Assembly (NCBI GenBank): GCA_002366675.1
Contig: DFBO01000117.1
Coordinates: forward strand, 1-6,588
Length of the DNA stretch: 6,588 nucleotides
Direction of reading: 5' to 3'
Source of the DNA: Flavobacteriaceae bacterium UBA3078
GTDB lineage: Bacteria; Bacteroidota; Bacteroidia; Flavobacteriales; Flavobacteriaceae
A program made the position numbers and the translations under genes. Positions 6,075 to 6,588 of this stretch are shown piece after piece. Under the pieces are notes generated by a model, which worked only from the letters and a program-made list of their open reading frames with translations, was not told the DNA's origin and did no database searches. How positions within the stretch are numbered: position 1 is the first letter of the stretch; every line of letters begins with the position of its first letter.

Positions 6075-6588
6075 TTAATCTTTTCCAAAGTTCATTACTA
6101 TAATTTTATTCGAATTTTCAAGAGTTGAAATTATCGTAAAAAAATATTCATATATATTCACCTCATATTGTCTTGATTTTTCTACATTTTCAGTATCCAT
6201 AAAATGAAATTTTCGCTTTTCTGGATTTTCAGATGCAAGTTTCTCTTTAGAGTAAACATGACTTTTTTTTAGTTCATTTGCTAAATCAGTGCATTCCTCT
6301 TCTGTCCATTCAGAGATATAATTTTCTATTTTTTCTAAATATTCTGTATAATTCAGTTCTAGGAAGTCAGATGGTAAAATTTTCTCTTTTACAACTGAAC
6401 CATAAATTTCAATTACCTCGTTGTCTTCAGGAATTGGCTCAAAATATTTATACCATTGTTGATTTCGTATTTCAATTTCCTCTTTTGTATAGAAGTATGC
6501 CTTATCTAAAATATCAGATTCTAACAAATCAGCAACGCTTGGATTCGGATTAAAAGATTCTAAAATATTGAATACAAAAAACCCGTAT
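6075..6588 (-). CDS. Hypothetical protein, 5'-partial (runs off the right edge)
   Basis: I do not recognise this protein. The frame ends with a TAA at 6075-6077 and is open, with no stop, to the edge at 6588, giving at least 171 visible codons. There is no ATG in the first part. A TTG at 6527 could be taken as a start, but the residues before it (FNPNPSVADLLES) read as ordinary protein and continue smoothly, so the true start is most likely outside the window. The visible part is rich in Glu, Lys, Asn, Tyr and Ile, has no clear membrane segment, and looks like a soluble alpha/beta protein. Its end (VNIYEYFFTIIS, then NKIIVMNFGKD) looks like two closing beta strands. It has one Cys and no motif I can tie to a catalytic family. 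The gene converges on the fused-isomerase gene, with a shared terminator between. Confidence 0.7.
   Translation of the reverse strand, partial: YGFFVFNILESFNPNPSVADLLESDILDKAYFYTKEEIEIRNQQWYKYFEPIPEDNEVIEIYGSVVKEKILPSDFLELNYTEYLEKIENYISEWTEEECTDLANELKKSHVYSKEKLASENPEKRKFHFMDTENVEKSRQYEVNIYEYFFTIISTLENSNKIIVMNFGKD

Noticed and set aside
6525..6527. TTG as the start of the right-edge hypothetical gene
   Set aside because: The frame continues upstream without a stop to the window edge and the residues there read as normal protein, so a start outside the window is more likely.
6278..6553. 91-codon plus-strand open frame
   Set aside because: It overlaps the minus-strand hypothetical gene, whose frame is longer, open to the window edge and followed by a good terminator.

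Overview
The window looks like a stretch of chromosome from a low-GC member of the Flavobacteriaceae (Bacteroidota). Four things point there: a gldI-type gliding lipoprotein gene, a protease with a type IX secretion (T9SS) C-terminal sorting domain, A-rich translation starts with no clear Shine-Dalgarno sequence, and TAnnTTTG-like promoter elements of the Bacteroidota kind. No mobile element, CRISPR array, tRNA or rRNA is visible. No gap between genes reaches 300 bases.

Layout from left to right. Positions 1-90 hold a hairpin terminator that probably serves both strands. Positions 91-2634 (minus) encode a large secreted thermolysin-family (M4) metalloprotease with a signal peptide, propeptide, HEWGH zinc site, an extra beta-rich domain and a T9SS sorting domain. 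Positions 2733-3152 (minus) encode nucleoside diphosphate kinase, ndk, with its own terminator. An 89-base divergent region with two candidate -7 elements separates ndk from a three-gene plus-strand cluster. That cluster is an NrnA-like DHH phosphoesterase (3242-4261), the gliding lipoprotein gldI (4254-4805, overlapping the previous gene by 8 bases) and a lipoprotein that fuses a cyclophilin to an FKBP domain (4838-5998). A strong bidirectional terminator follows. The window ends in a minus-strand hypothetical gene (6075-6588) whose reading frame stays open to the right edge, so its start lies outside.

How the genes relate. ndk (NTP balance) and the NrnA-like protein (recycling of short RNA and probably pAp) are cytoplasmic nucleotide-metabolism enzymes transcribed divergently. 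gldI and the fused isomerase are predicted lipoproteins carrying three peptidyl-prolyl isomerase-type domains in a row, a likely envelope folding module. The M4 protease is a predicted client of the T9SS, which in gliding flavobacteria is linked to the gliding machinery. That link is functional inference; the protease is a separate transcription unit.

Most of the window is ordinary conserved flavobacterial sequence and I see no clearly new system. The points most worth checking are the altered FKBP pocket of GldI, the cyclophilin-FKBP fusion with an enlarged FKBP loop, and the unrecognised protein at the right edge.
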